From NCBI GenBank assembly GCA_046299435.1, contig JBKBIC010000001.1:22466-86465 (forward strand): a stretch of 64,000 bases of DNA, given 5' to 3'. Below, piece by piece: positions 63,428-64,000 of the stretch. Origin of the DNA: M3007 sp046299435. GTDB lineage: Bacteria > Bacteroidota > Bacteroidia > Chitinophagales > Saprospiraceae. How positions within the stretch are numbered: the stretch's first letter is position 1; each line of letters begins with the position of its first letter. The translations under genes and the position numbers were made by a program. The notes beneath the pieces are model-generated. The model saw only the letters and a list, made by a program, of their open reading frames with translations, was not told the DNA's origin and did not search any database.

Positions 63428-63853
63428 TTGGCTTCCTCCGAAAAAATTGACGCACCCACCGCCCCCAAACCCGTCGGCCTCTACCCGCACGCCCGGCGAG
63501 TGGGCAACCTGTTGTTCCTCTCCGGCATTGGCCCGCGCGAACCCGAAACCGACGGCGTGCCCGGCTTAAAACGCTCGACCACAGGCAATTACACAGAGTT
63601 CGACTTCGAGGCACAAGTCCGTTCGGTGTTCAAAAACGTTCGCGCTGTGCTCGAAGCAAGCGGCGCACGCTGGGAGGATTTGGTGGACGTGACCGTTTTT
63701 CTGGTCAACATGGAGCGCGATTTCCATGCCTTCAACCGCCTCTACGCCGAGTATTTTCAAGACAGCCAGCCCTGCCGCACCACTGTCGGTATTGACCGCC
63801 TGCCAACGCCCATTGCCATCGAATTAAAGTGCATCGCCGTGTTGCCCGGCTGA
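63428..63853 (+). CDS. RidA-family protein, 2-aminomuconate deaminase-like
   Basis: 141 aa from TTG 63428 (MASSEKIDAPTAPKPVGLYP), because no ATG precedes the conserved core and the gene begins 22 bp after accA. RidA features: GLYPHARRVGNLLFLSGIGPR, the FEAQVRSVFKNVRAVLEASG helix, DVTVFLVNMERDFHAFNRLYAEYF, PCRTTVGIDRLPTPIAIELK with the conserved Arg and Glu. The long GIGPREPE block and the NMERDFHAFN motif resemble 2-aminomuconate deaminase of the kynurenine/nicotinate route more than general RidA imine deaminases. The other pathway genes are not visible here. Confidence 0.85.
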   Translation: MASSEKIDAPTAPKPVGLYPHARRVGNLLFLSGIGPREPETDGVPGLKRSTTGNYTEFDFEAQVRSVFKNVRAVLEASGARWEDLVDVTVFLVNMERDFHAFNRLYAEYFQDSQPCRTTVGIDRLPTPIAIELKCIAVLPG

Positions 63854-63855
63854 CT

Positions 63856-64000
63856 ATGACCAAGCATAACTCGTTGATTATCTGGCTCGAAGTCATTTGG
63901 TGGGTTGTCACCGCCATTGTTGTGTACGCCGTCCTGCGCCCCATCCATCAAGCCATGTACACATGGCAATTCGAGGTGCAGAACATCATTTTCATCGTTA
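63856..64000 (+). CDS. Membrane protein, 3' end outside window
   Basis: Partial gene of at least 48 residues from ATG 63856, two bases after the RidA-like stop. It contains one clear hydrophobic helix (SLIIWLEVIWWVVTAIVVYA) followed by LRPIHQAMYTWQFEVQNIIFIV, probably entering a second one. Too short to identify. Tight spacing implies co-transcription with the RidA-like gene. Confidence 0.7.
   Translation, partial: MTKHNSLIIWLEVIWWVVTAIVVYAVLRPIHQAMYTWQFEVQNIIFIV

Overview
The window is chromosomal DNA from a Bacteroidota bacterium, most likely a Saprospiria/Chitinophagia-type lineage with a GC-rich genome. The evidence is type IX secretion C-terminal sorting domains (type A and type B), a PorP/SprF protein, gldE, several TonB-dependent/OMP_b-brl_3 outer-membrane proteins, bactofilin, a short-chain threonine dehydrogenase, TAnnTTTG-like -7 elements and a general lack of Shine-Dalgarno sequences. 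Two runs of 10 N (59243-59252, 62040-62049) show that it is a scaffold, probably a draft or metagenome assembly. No rRNA, CRISPR array or complete insertion sequence was seen; there is one tRNA (Asp).

Layout. 1-9.2 kb: secreted serine hydrolase and FG-GAP protein (both T9SS cargo), Uma2-like nuclease, TonB-type outer-membrane protein, a MORN-repeat/caspase fusion, GNAT acetyltransferase and Hsp20. 9.3-17.8 kb: lepA, threonine dehydrogenase, nucleotidyltransferase, FucP-type sugar transporter and a large TonB receptor. 17.9-24.1 kb: membrane glycosyltransferase-like protein, acyl-CoA dehydrogenase, acyl-CoA ligase and lspA. 24.1-31.0 kb, all on the minus strand: a conserved hypothetical, DinB, two small membrane proteins of the AtpI/AtpZ type, bactofilin, PorP/SprF, gldE, ssb, mutY and dtd. 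31.0-31.57 kb: a non-coding region with four exact DnaA-box matches and AT-rich flanks, here proposed as a candidate replication origin. 31.57-43.1 kb, mostly plus strand: ctaA, rpoN, a TonB-C protein, a PIN toxin-antitoxin pair, thiolase, OmpA-PD40 protein, thrC and pckA. 43.2-57.9 kb: rlmD, a second OMP_b-brl_3 protein, a von Willebrand protein, a metzincin protease with a disrupted 5' end, a lipoprotein, a LytTR regulator, an outer-membrane protein and a Dna2-like nuclease-helicase. 57.9-64 kb: MFS transporter, a contig between gaps (DinB, T9SS type-B protein), tRNA-Asp, accA, an aminomuconate-deaminase-like RidA protein and a truncated membrane protein.

How the genes fit together. Three themes recur: envelope and secretion (T9SS cargo, PorP, GldE, LspA, TonB receptors, OmpA), fatty-acid metabolism (acyl-CoA dehydrogenase, acyl-CoA ligase, thiolase, AccA), and DNA/RNA maintenance (LepA, MutY, Ssb, Dtd, RlmD, Dna2-like helicase). 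Gene orientation flips at about 31 kb: 19 of 26 genes to the left are on the minus strand and 20 of 24 protein genes to the right are on the plus strand, which agrees with the origin proposal. Many short palindromic and low-complexity repeats lie between genes, and several appear to have been inserted in frame inside coding regions (nuclease-helicase, gldE, membrane glycosyltransferase).
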